This document shows, in pieces, positions 8,382 to 15,404 of a DNA stretch of 64,000 bases (within the stretch, counting starts at the first letter, position 1; each line of letters starts with the position of its first letter). This stretch comes from R-RK-3 sp031399085 (GTDB lineage: Bacteria > Pseudomonadota > Alphaproteobacteria > Rhizobiales > Rhodomicrobiaceae): the NCBI GenBank assembly GCA_031399085.1, contig JANNOQ010000090.1:1-64000 (forward strand). The letters are read 5' to 3'. Made by a program: the position numbers and the translations under genes. The notes below the pieces were generated by a model. The model saw only the letters and a list, made by a program, of their open reading frames with translations, ran no database searches and was not told where the DNA came from.

Positions 8382-8606
8382 ATGAATGATCGATCTGAGC
8401 AACTGATCAAGATTTCGCGGCCATGGTACCTGACACGTAAGCAAATCGTGCAAATCACTGGATTATAGCGAGACACGATCGACCGGCTTGAGAAGAAGGG
8501 GCTTTTCCCGCGTCGCATCCCGCTCTCAGCGCGGCGAATATGCTGGGACTTGAAGGAATTCGAAGCTTGGGATCAGGAGAGGAAGAACTCACGAGGTTAG
8601 GTCACG
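8382..8606 (+). pseudogene. AlpA-family excisionase/regulator with an in-frame stop
   Basis: From ATG 8382 the frame reads PWYLTRKQIVQITGL, then TAG, then RDTIDRLEKKGLFPRRI ... WDLKEFEAW, ending at TAG 8604-8606. Together these make a complete MerR-like wHTH protein of the AlpA type of about 74 residues. The single TAG interrupts the spot where intact members have Ser (TCG to TAG is one change). AlpA proteins are small regulators or excisionases of phages and integrative elements. Its place beside the 3' end of a tRNA gene fits a decayed element. Confidence 0.65.
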
Positions 8607-8672
8607 AGCATCTCTCTTTAGCCAGTTTTCCACAGCTAACGGAGGTGGTCCGAATAGCCGGACGGCATCCCT

Positions 8673-8743
8673 GCGGAACCAACCGGCAAACGCCACCGAC
8701 GGCCATCTTGGTTCCGCCACGGTTCCGCAAACTGGTTCCGCAA
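8673..8743. repeat. cluster of four GGTTCCGC repeats next to tRNA-Arg
   Basis: GCGGAACCAA (8673-8682) is the exact inverse of TTGGTTCCGC (8708-8717). Two further direct copies GGTTCCGCAA follow at 8721-8730 and 8734-8743. Short clustered repeats like these beside a tRNA 3' end resemble arm-type sites of tyrosine integrases, but no integrase gene remains to confirm it. Confidence 0.5.
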
Positions 8744-8774
8744 TTCCGAGTCATCGCTAAGTCATTGAATTTAT

Positions 8775-8851
8775 TGGCGATCCCGGCAGGGCTCGAACCT
8801 GCAACCCCCAGCTTAGAAGGCTGGTGCTCTATCCTGTTGAGCTACGGGACC
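8775..8851 (-). tRNA. tRNA-Arg (anticodon UCU)
   Basis: A 77-nt cloverleaf on the minus strand. The acceptor strand GGTCCCG pairs with CGGGATC, the anticodon stem CCAGC/GCTGG encloses CTTCTAA with anticodon TCT, and the T-arm has GGTTCGAGCC. CCA is encoded at the 3' end. The lower-coordinate side, its 3' flank, carries the mobile-element debris. Confidence 0.95.
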
Positions 8852-8963
8852 GTTGCCGTCGGCAAGCGGGCGGGATCATCTTTTCAAGATTGGCACAAGA
8901 ACCATCCGCCCCGCCGCCCGCCGCCGCGCACAATAATCCGGAAAGCGCCGTCGTTAAAGCGGC

Positions 8964-9269
8964 TCAATGCGTCCAGCTGCCGATGCGGCCGAATTTGAAA
9001 TTGTCGGCATAGGCCTTTTTGGTGCGCGCGCGCGGATGCGGCTCGAACACCCGGTAGGCGATGCCGTTGCGGCGGGCGTAGTCGACCGCCTCGTCCCTGC
9101 TGGGGAAGGCGAGGATGATTTGCTGCTTCATGTCGCCCGAGGAGGTCCAGCCCATGAGGGGCTCGGTCTGGCGCGGGGTGTCGGGCTCGAATTCCAGCAC
9201 CCAATGCTGGGTTTTGGCGTTGCCCGATTGCATGGCTGTCTTTGCTGGCCGGTAGATGCGCGCAACCAT
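8964..9269 (-). CDS. complex I accessory subunit, NDUFS4/ETC complex I family
   Basis: A 101-residue protein of the ETC complex I subunit family (mitochondrial NDUFS4/AQDQ homologue), found in alphaproteobacteria as a supernumerary subunit of NADH:ubiquinone oxidoreductase. Typical features are ARIYRPAKTAMQSG at the N-terminus, W39 in HWVLEF, and a C-terminal AYADNFKFGR. The ATG at 9269 follows GGAG by seven bases. The longer frame to 9317 has no family resemblance. A second accessory subunit, NDUFA12-like, is encoded at 41026. Confidence 0.85.
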   Translation of the reverse strand: MVARIYRPAKTAMQSGNAKTQHWVLEFEPDTPRQTEPLMGWTSSGDMKQQIILAFPSRDEAVDYARRNGIAYRVFEPHPRARTKKAYADNFKFGRIGSWTH

Positions 9270-9351
9270 GTTTTTCGCTCCGAAATGCTCTTTTGTTATG
9301 TAGCAGCAAACCAGCACGGATAAAAGCCAGGCAGACCTCGCGAATCGTGAG

Positions 9352-9957
9352 TCAAACCGGCCTGCGCGACTTGATGGCGGCCGCTAGGGTGCCTTCGTCG
9401 AGATAATCGAGTTCGCCGCCGACCGGAACGCCGTGCGCCAGACGGGAGATGGTCAGCCCAGCGCTTGCAAGCTCCGCCGAAATGTAATGCGCGGTGGTTT
9501 GCCCTTCGACGGTGGCGTTCAGCGCGAGCAGCACCTCGACGACGCCAGGCCCACGGGCGCGCTCAATCAACCTGCCGATCGAGAGATCGTCCGGCCCGAT
9601 GCCGTCGAGCGGGGACAGCGTGCCGCCGAGCACATGATATCGGGCATTGATGACGCCCGCTCGCTCCAAAGCCCAAAGATCGCCCACCTCCTCCACGACG
9701 CAGATCATACTCGGGTCGCGGCGCGGGTCCTGGCAAATGGTGCAGGGAGAGACGGTGTCGAGATTGCCGCAGTCCTGGCAGACGAGGATATTGTCCGCCG
9801 CCTCGGCCAGCGCGCGGGCGAGGGGTTGCATGAGGTGTTCGCGCTTTTTTATCAAGTGCAGCGCCGCACGCCGGGCCGAGCGCGGACCCAGACCCGGCAG
9901 ACGGCCGAGCAGCGCGATCAGATTTTCAATTTCGGGGCCTGCCGCTTTGCGGGACAT
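9352..9957 (-). CDS. recR: recombination mediator protein RecR
   Basis: A 201-residue RecR of normal length: helix-hairpin-helix LGRLPGLGPRSARR near 14-27, the four-cysteine zinc motif C-x2-C ... C-x2-C near 58-73, and a Toprim domain at about 80-175 (VVEE, GTLSPLDGIGPDDL). RecR acts with RecF/RecO in loading RecA at gaps. The start at 9957 (MSRKAAGPEIENL) matches the family N-terminus. The frame extends to a TTG at 10014 without resemblance. Gene order dnaX-ybaB-recR on one strand is the widely conserved arrangement and probably an operon. Confidence 0.95.
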   Translation of the reverse strand: MSRKAAGPEIENLIALLGRLPGLGPRSARRAALHLIKKREHLMQPLARALAEAADNILVCQDCGNLDTVSPCTICQDPRRDPSMICVVEEVGDLWALERAGVINARYHVLGGTLSPLDGIGPDDLSIGRLIERARGPGVVEVLLALNATVEGQTTAHYISAELASAGLTISRLAHGVPVGGELDYLDEGTLAAAIKSRRPV

Positions 9958-10053
9958 GAGCGAGGTGGGAGTGCCTTCGAGAGAGTCAGCGTAGGGGGGA
10001 CGCGGCGCGGTCAATCACCGCGATGCTCGCAACCAGTGACAAAAGGCGCGGTG

Positions 10054-10374
10054 CTAGAACAGCTTCAAGCCGGGTGGAAGCTCCAAGCCGCCTGTCAACT
10101 CCTGCATCTTGCTTTGCAGTGTCACTTCGATCTTCGACTTAGCGTCCGCGTGGGCGGCAACGATCAGATCCTCGAGGATTTCACGCTCGCTTTCCTTCAG
10201 CAGGCTGGGATCGATCTTGATCTCGCCAAGCGCGCCCTTGCCGTTCAGCGTCAGGCTGACGAGGCCCGCGCCGGCCGTGCCAGTTTGCGAGACCGCCTCG
10301 ACGGCGCTTTGCATCTCCGCCATTTTCTCTTGGAGCTGCTTGGCTTGCTTCATCATGTCCATGAGGTTTTTCAT
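10054..10374 (-). CDS. ybaB: YbaB/EbfC family nucleoid-associated DNA-binding protein
   Basis: A 106-residue YbaB/EbfC protein: N-terminal coiled helix MKNLMDMMKQAKQLQEKM, central beta region with GKGALGEIKIDP, and a C-terminal helix with SKMQELTGGL and a GLKLF end. Homologues form tweezer-like dimers that bind DNA with little sequence specificity. It lies between dnaX and recR on the same strand, 87 bases after dnaX and about 96 bases before the recR start. Confidence 0.95.
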   Translation of the reverse strand: MKNLMDMMKQAKQLQEKMAEMQSAVEAVSQTGTAGAGLVSLTLNGKGALGEIKIDPSLLKESEREILEDLIVAAHADAKSKIEVTLQSKMQELTGGLELPPGLKLF

Positions 10375-10461
10375 GACGGTCCTTTCGGTGCGGCGGCGTT
10401 TGCGCGCCCGCGGGAGATCGGAGGGAAGGCTCTCTCAAAGTTGGGTGCGCGGCAGCTTTCG

Positions 10462-12183
10462 TCAATCCTTTTTCGCGCCGTCACCCCCAGCGCCAAGTTC
10501 GCGGACGGCGGTGATTTCGGCCTCGGGGAAATGCCGCAGCACCGACTGGACGGCGGGATGTCGCCGCGCTTCTTCGAAAAGCCGCGCCTCGCGCTCGCGG
10601 CGCACCACACCGAGAGGCGTGGCGCCCCGCTCCTCGGTGACGGAAATCATCCAGCGCTCGCCGGTCCAGTGCTTAAGCTTGCGGCCGAGATCGTTGGCAA
10701 AATCTTTCGGCGCATCCGGCAGCAAATGCAGCTCGATATGGCCGGACTTGAAACGGACGAGCTCAGCGGCGTCTTCAAGCGCCATTTTGAGGATCACATC
10801 CCGCTTTTCGGCCGCAAGCGCTACCACTTCGGCAAAGGTTTGCAAGCGCGGAGCGGCATTTGCCGCCGCCTGCTCAGGTAATCTTGCTTCCGGAACAATG
10901 CTATTTTCGCCACTAACAGCGCGGCGGGCGGGAGGCGTATCCGCAACGATCGCAGACGAATCAGGAACGTAGGGATGAGGGCGTGATTCGTTTCCGCTTG
11001 GTTCGCGCTTCGTTTGATTTGCCGATTGGTCCGTCAAGCGCCGAATGATCTCGTCCGGCGGGGGCAGGCTGGAGGCGTAGCACATGCGGATGAGCAGCAT
11101 TTCGGCGGCGGTCATGCCGCGCGGCGCCCGGCCGACCTCGTCCAACCCCGTGAGCAGCATTTGCCAAGCTCGCGCCAACGCGCCCATCGAGAGGCGGTCC
11201 GCGACGGCCTTCGCCCGCGCCCGCTCGCCCGCGCTGAGAGCCGACGCGGCATCCTCGCCCGCCACCTTGATCCGCGTTGCGGCGTGCACGGCTTCGGCAA
11301 GGTCGCCGACGATCTGCACCGGGTCCGCACCATCCATATGCAGCGCTTCGATGAGCGCGATTGCCACTTTCGGCTCGCCGCCGAGCACCGCCTCAAGTAA
11401 ATCGTAAACGCGTCCGCGATCGGCAAGCCCCAGCATGGCCAGCACATCGGCGGCCTTGACATTGCCGCGCCCATGCGCCAGCGCCTGATCGAGGATGGAA
11501 AGCCCGTCGCGAACGGAGCCTTCGGCCGCCCGCGCGATGAGGGATAATGCCTCCGGCTCCGCTTTCTGCCCTTCGGTTTTGACGAGGCGCGCGAAATGCG
11601 CGGTGAGCAGCGCTGTGTCAACGCGGCGCAGATCGAAGCGCTGACAGCGCGACAGCACCGTGACCGGCACTTTGCGGATTTCGGTCGTGGCGAAGATGAA
11701 CTTCACATGCGGCGGCGGCTCTTCCAGCGTTTTCAGCAGGCCGTTGAAGGCGGCCTTCGACAGCATATGCACCTCGTCGATGATGAACACCTTGTAGCGC
11801 GCATAAGCCGGCTTGTAGCGCACCGCCTCGATGATCTCGCGAATGTCGTCGATGCCGGTGTGAGAGGCGGCGTCCATTTCCACCACATCCACATGGCGGC
11901 TTTCGATGATCGCCTGGCAATGCTCGCCGAAATCCGGCATGTCGATGGTGGGGCCAATGTCCTCGCCCGGCTTTGAATAGTTGAGCGCGCGCGCGATGAT
12001 CCGCGCCGTGGTCGTCTTACCGACGCCGCGCACGCCGGTCAGCATGTAGCCTTGCGCGATGCGGCCGCTTTGAAACGCATTCTTAAGGGTGCGCACCATC
12101 GCGTCCTGCCCGATCAGATCCTCGAAGGTCTGCGGGCGGTATTTGCGGGCAAGAACGAGATAGGGTTTGGTTTCGGCTGTCAT
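10462..12183 (-). CDS. dnaX: DNA polymerase III subunits gamma/tau
   Basis: A 573-residue clamp-loader ATPase. The start LARKYRPQTFEDLIGQ is the signature of DnaX, Walker A GVRGVGKTTTAR is near 50, Walker B IIDEVHML near 126 and the sensor-1 segment TTEIRKVPVTVLSRCQRF near 160. The C-terminal third is a variable Pro/Ala-rich linker plus a tau-type domain. The usual zinc-binding cysteines after Walker A are not evident: the segment reads ALNYSKPGEDIGPT, as in many alphaproteobacteria with a reduced site. ATG 12183 is chosen over the in-frame start at 12276 by family fit. The Shine-Dalgarno is weak. Confidence 0.95.
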   Translation of the reverse strand: MTAETKPYLVLARKYRPQTFEDLIGQDAMVRTLKNAFQSGRIAQGYMLTGVRGVGKTTTARIIARALNYSKPGEDIGPTIDMPDFGEHCQAIIESRHVDVVEMDAASHTGIDDIREIIEAVRYKPAYARYKVFIIDEVHMLSKAAFNGLLKTLEEPPPHVKFIFATTEIRKVPVTVLSRCQRFDLRRVDTALLTAHFARLVKTEGQKAEPEALSLIARAAEGSVRDGLSILDQALAHGRGNVKAADVLAMLGLADRGRVYDLLEAVLGGEPKVAIALIEALHMDGADPVQIVGDLAEAVHAATRIKVAGEDAASALSAGERARAKAVADRLSMGALARAWQMLLTGLDEVGRAPRGMTAAEMLLIRMCYASSLPPPDEIIRRLTDQSANQTKREPSGNESRPHPYVPDSSAIVADTPPARRAVSGENSIVPEARLPEQAAANAAPRLQTFAEVVALAAEKRDVILKMALEDAAELVRFKSGHIELHLLPDAPKDFANDLGRKLKHWTGERWMISVTEERGATPLGVVRREREARLFEEARRHPAVQSVLRHFPEAEITAVRELGAGGDGAKKD

Positions 12184-12430
12184 CAGCGATGCCGTTATGC
12201 CGCCGTCTGTGCCCGGCGGGTGCGTTGCTAGCGTATTCAGAAGCCCGAAGCTATCAGCCGCCTCGTCGGCGCGCAATCATCGCCGGATTGGCTATGCGTT
12301 CACCGCTCACCGCGATCGAGAGAATTTACGGCAAAAGCTTGCCAAACGCGTTTTCGTAGCCTACAACCTGTGCGGGTATAGGTACCTATTGAGGGTGCTG
12401 GTTCTATTTTTGTTCGTGGTGATTACACCC

Positions 12431-12664
12431 ATGCCGAATACCACGCCTTATGAAGCCACGCGTTCAATCGGCTTGGAGCCGATGACGCTTATCTTTCATG
12501 CTGGAAAATATGAGGCGCTCCCCTTCGAGATCAGGCTGATGGCGCCCTGGTATGGCAGCTTTGACGTTGAGTTGGACTATCTAAGGCCGTGGCACAGGGA
12601 ACAGATCTCACGCCTCGGCTATGCGATCATCCGCGAGGCGGACTGGATACAAAACGCAGCCTGA
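12431..12664 (+). CDS. small hypothetical protein
   Basis: A 77-residue frame from ATG 12431, with a composition unlike random antisense sequence: a mid-section of HAGKYEALPFEIRLMAPWYG and DVELDYLRPW, then REQISRLGYAII. I do not recognise a family. The upstream frame stays open and encodes a hydrophobic stretch (LVLFLFVVI), so a longer product with an N-terminal membrane or signal segment starting at a GTG or TTG is possible. It lies between dnaX (divergent) and the SemiSWEET gene. No strong ribosome binding site. Confidence 0.45.
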   Translation: MPNTTPYEATRSIGLEPMTLIFHAGKYEALPFEIRLMAPWYGSFDVELDYLRPWHREQISRLGYAIIREADWIQNAA

Positions 12665-12765
12665 CGCGGGATCGACGGGAACATCGGGCATTAGCCAAGG
12701 GTTCTGCCTGGAACGACGCCGCAGCCGCATTCCGCATCGAATCGCCAGATATTTGAGACCTCACA

Positions 12766-13029
12766 ATGCCTTCCCTCGAAACGATCATCGGCTTTGCTGC
12801 CGGCGCTTTCACCACTGCATCGCATATTCCCCAGCTACATAAGAGTTGGCAGACCGGCGACACGGGCGATTTGTCGCTGAAGATGATCCTCGTGCTTTGG
12901 ATCGGGCTTTCCCTCTGGCTGATTTACGGGCTGCAGCGCGGCGACACCGCAATTATCCTCGCCAACGGCATCAGCCTACTTTTATTGACGGGCATCCTTT
13001 ATTTCAAGATCTGGCCCAAGTCGCGCTAA
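12766..13029 (+). CDS. SemiSWEET-type transporter (MtN3/PQ-loop half-transporter)
   Basis: An 87-residue protein with three hydrophobic helices (about 5-20, 37-55 and 62-82). The PQ motif lies in HIPQLHKSW, followed by TGDTGDLSLKM and GLSLWLIYG, the typical SemiSWEET core. Bacterial SemiSWEETs are single triple-helix bundles that dimerise into a full sugar carrier. The substrate is not predictable from sequence. It stands alone, 111 bp before the sensor kinase gene. Confidence 0.85.
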   Translation: MPSLETIIGFAAGAFTTASHIPQLHKSWQTGDTGDLSLKMILVLWIGLSLWLIYGLQRGDTAIILANGISLLLLTGILYFKIWPKSR

Positions 13030-13139
13030 TCGCGCGATAAGGCGTTGCCCTTCCGGCGGCCACGTGTTCACGGCGATGCGCGGCTATGCAACAAACTTAC
13101 GCACGCGCTTTGCCCCCCATTCATTGACTGTGAGGAATA

Positions 13140-15404
13140 TTGCCGAATATACCTATATCGATAATTGCCGGAACCTTACATCCCAAAACGGATCGCTGGA
13201 CGCCCCTCGTGCAAGACGTAACTCGCTCGCTCGGAAATATATCGCGATCCGTTGGATGGCTCACGGCGCTTTGCCTTTTGGTCCCAGCATTCATTTTCGC
13301 GCTCGCGGCGTCTAACGCCTTTGACCGGCAATTTGCCGAAACGCGGCAGCGGCTGCAAGGAGCGGCTGCGTTGTTGCGCGAACATGGGATCAAGGTTTTC
13401 GACTCGCAGCGCCTGGCGGCGCTCTATGTCGACGAACTGCTCAGGCAGCAAGACGATAGCGCCATGCGCGCGTCGGAATCCGATCTGCACCTATCGCTTA
13501 AGAAACTCGCCGAGGCTTTGCCGCAAATTGAGGACATATGGGTGCTGGCGGCTGACAGTAAGCCGCTGGTTTCGGCCTATACATTTCCCGTTCCGCGCGA
13601 TGCCGATCTCAATCACCGCGAATATTTTCGTGTTCACCGCGATGGACGGTTGGCTCCTGGTCAACCCTATGTGAGCGAGATCTTGACTGGCCAGGTGCGC
13701 GGCGGCGTGTTTTTCGCGTTTAGCATCGCGCACCGGACAGCAAATGGCGAATTGCGCGCCGTTAGCACGATTTCCGTGGATCCGAAAGAATTCGAAAGAT
13801 TTTACCAGGCGTTTACGGACACGGAATTCAGCACGGTTGCCCTCGTCCGTGATGACGGTTCTGTTCTTGCGCGGATTCCGGGCGAAATCGACAATTTGCC
13901 GAATTTGCCTAAAGCGAGCGCCTTAATTGAGCAAACGCAAAAATCCTCGGCGGCGGGAGTTTATGAAGGTTGGTCAAGAATAGATGGCGTGGAGCGGGTC
14001 GTTGCGTATCAAAGACTGCCGAAGGATCCTGTCTACGTCGCGATCGGCAAAGACCGGAGCGCCGTTGTGGCGGCCTGGAGGGCCGAGGTTTTAGGGTGGC
14101 TCTGGTTTGCCGTGCCCGGAACGCTGGCGCTGTTCGGGCTGAGCCTGCTTGCGCTTCATTTCATCCGCAAGGAAGAACTGGCGCTTGCCAATCTAAAGGA
14201 AGCGATCGCACGCCGCGAGGAGTCGGAACAGCGGGTGCGCCAGATGCAAAAGATGGAGGCCGTGGGCCAGTTGACCGGCGGCATCGCGCACGACTTCAAT
14301 AATCTGCTCACAATCATTCTGGGCTCCCTCCAGATGATGCGGCGCAAAAAGGAGCGCGGCGAGCCGGGCGTCGAGCGTTATCTCGATGCGGCAACCGAGG
14401 GCGCGGAACGTGCGGCGGCGCTGACGGCGCGATTGCTGGCTTTCGCCAGGTTGCAGCCGCTGGAGCCAAAACCCGTCGATGCCAACAAGCTGCTGTCAGG
14501 CATGTCCGAATTGCTGCGCCGAGCGATTGGCGATCATATTATGGTGGAGGCGGTGCTGGCTGGCGGCCTCTGGGAGACAAATGTCGACGCCAACCAGCTT
14601 GAAAACGCGCTGCTCAATCTCGCGGTGAATGCGCGCGATGCAATGCCCAAGGGCGGCAAGCTGACGCTCGAAACGGCGAACGCGCATCTCGACGATCAGT
14701 ACGCTTCAGGCCATAGCGAGGTCTTGCCGGGTCAATATATTGCGATTTGCGTGACCGACACCGGACATGGAATGTCGCCCGAAATCGTGGCAACGGCATT
14801 CGATCCATTCTTTACGACGAAAAAGAACGGGAAAGGCACCGGCCTCGGTCTGAGCCAAGTCTATGGCTTTGTGAAGCAGTCCGGCGGGCACGTAAAGATT
14901 TACAGCGAAATTGGGCACGGCACGACAGTCAAGATTTACCTGCCGCGCCACATCGGCAATGGTAAGCGCGAAACGGCGAGTGATGCGCCGCAAGGGCCGA
15001 TCCTGGGATCGGAAACGATTCTGGTCGTTGAGGACGAGGACCAGGTCCGCCAATTCACGCGCGAGGCGCTCGAGGATTTAGGTTATACAGTATTGGATGC
15101 CCCGTCCGGCAGCGAAGCGCTGAATATTCTCGATCAGCAGCCGCAGATCGACCTGCTTTTCACCGACATCGTCATGCCGGGCATGAACGGCAAGGAATTG
15201 GCGGACAAGGCGCTGCGGCGCCTGCCGCACCTTAAGGTGCTGTACACCACGGGGTACAGCCGCAATGCAATCGTACACAATGGCGTCCTCGACCCGGGGG
15301 TCGCGTTGATCAATAAACCATTCACGATTAGTCAGGTGGGGGCGAAAGTCCGTCAGGTTCTCGACAATGGCTCCCGCCTCGATGGCCCAAGCGCGCAACG
15401 CTAA
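13140..15404 (+). CDS. hybrid sensor histidine kinase with periplasmic Cache-type sensor and receiver domain
   Basis: A 754-residue membrane kinase. The first transmembrane segment is near 40-60, followed by an extracytoplasmic PDC/Cache-like sensor (about 65-310) and a second membrane segment near 318-340. The HisKA motif GGIAHDFNNLLT holds His384. The HATPase boxes are NALLNLAVNARDAM, DTGHGM, FDPFFTTK and GTGLGLS. A C-terminal receiver has Asp676 in FTDIVMPGMNG and Lys in INKPF. The ATP-binding part is the HK4-like type often paired with local response regulators, but none is adjacent. The start is a TTG preceded by GAGGA at four bases. The next candidate is GTG 13207. Its 3' end overlaps the convergent TRAP gene by four bases. 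Confidence 0.85.
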   Translation: MPNIPISIIAGTLHPKTDRWTPLVQDVTRSLGNISRSVGWLTALCLLVPAFIFALAASNAFDRQFAETRQRLQGAAALLREHGIKVFDSQRLAALYVDELLRQQDDSAMRASESDLHLSLKKLAEALPQIEDIWVLAADSKPLVSAYTFPVPRDADLNHREYFRVHRDGRLAPGQPYVSEILTGQVRGGVFFAFSIAHRTANGELRAVSTISVDPKEFERFYQAFTDTEFSTVALVRDDGSVLARIPGEIDNLPNLPKASALIEQTQKSSAAGVYEGWSRIDGVERVVAYQRLPKDPVYVAIGKDRSAVVAAWRAEVLGWLWFAVPGTLALFGLSLLALHFIRKEELALANLKEAIARREESEQRVRQMQKMEAVGQLTGGIAHDFNNLLTIILGSLQMMRRKKERGEPGVERYLDAATEGAERAAALTARLLAFARLQPLEPKPVDANKLLSGMSELLRRAIGDHIMVEAVLAGGLWETNVDANQLENALLNLAVNARDAMPKGGKLTLETANAHLDDQYASGHSEVLPGQYIAICVTDTGHGMSPEIVATAFDPFFTTKKNGKGTGLGLSQVYGFVKQSGGHVKIYSEIGHGTTVKIYLPRHIGNGKRETASDAPQGPILGSETILVVEDEDQVRQFTREALEDLGYTVLDAPSGSEALNILDQQPQIDLLFTDIVMPGMNGKELADKALRRLPHLKVLYTTGYSRNAIVHNGVLDPGVALINKPFTISQVGAKVRQVLDNGSRLDGPSAQR

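Noticed and set aside
9433..10881. 482-codon plus-strand open frame across recR, ybaB and dnaX
   Set aside because: Antisense shadow of three certain genes. Composition is Arg/His/Asp-rich without any domain pattern, as expected from GC-rich opposite-strand frames.
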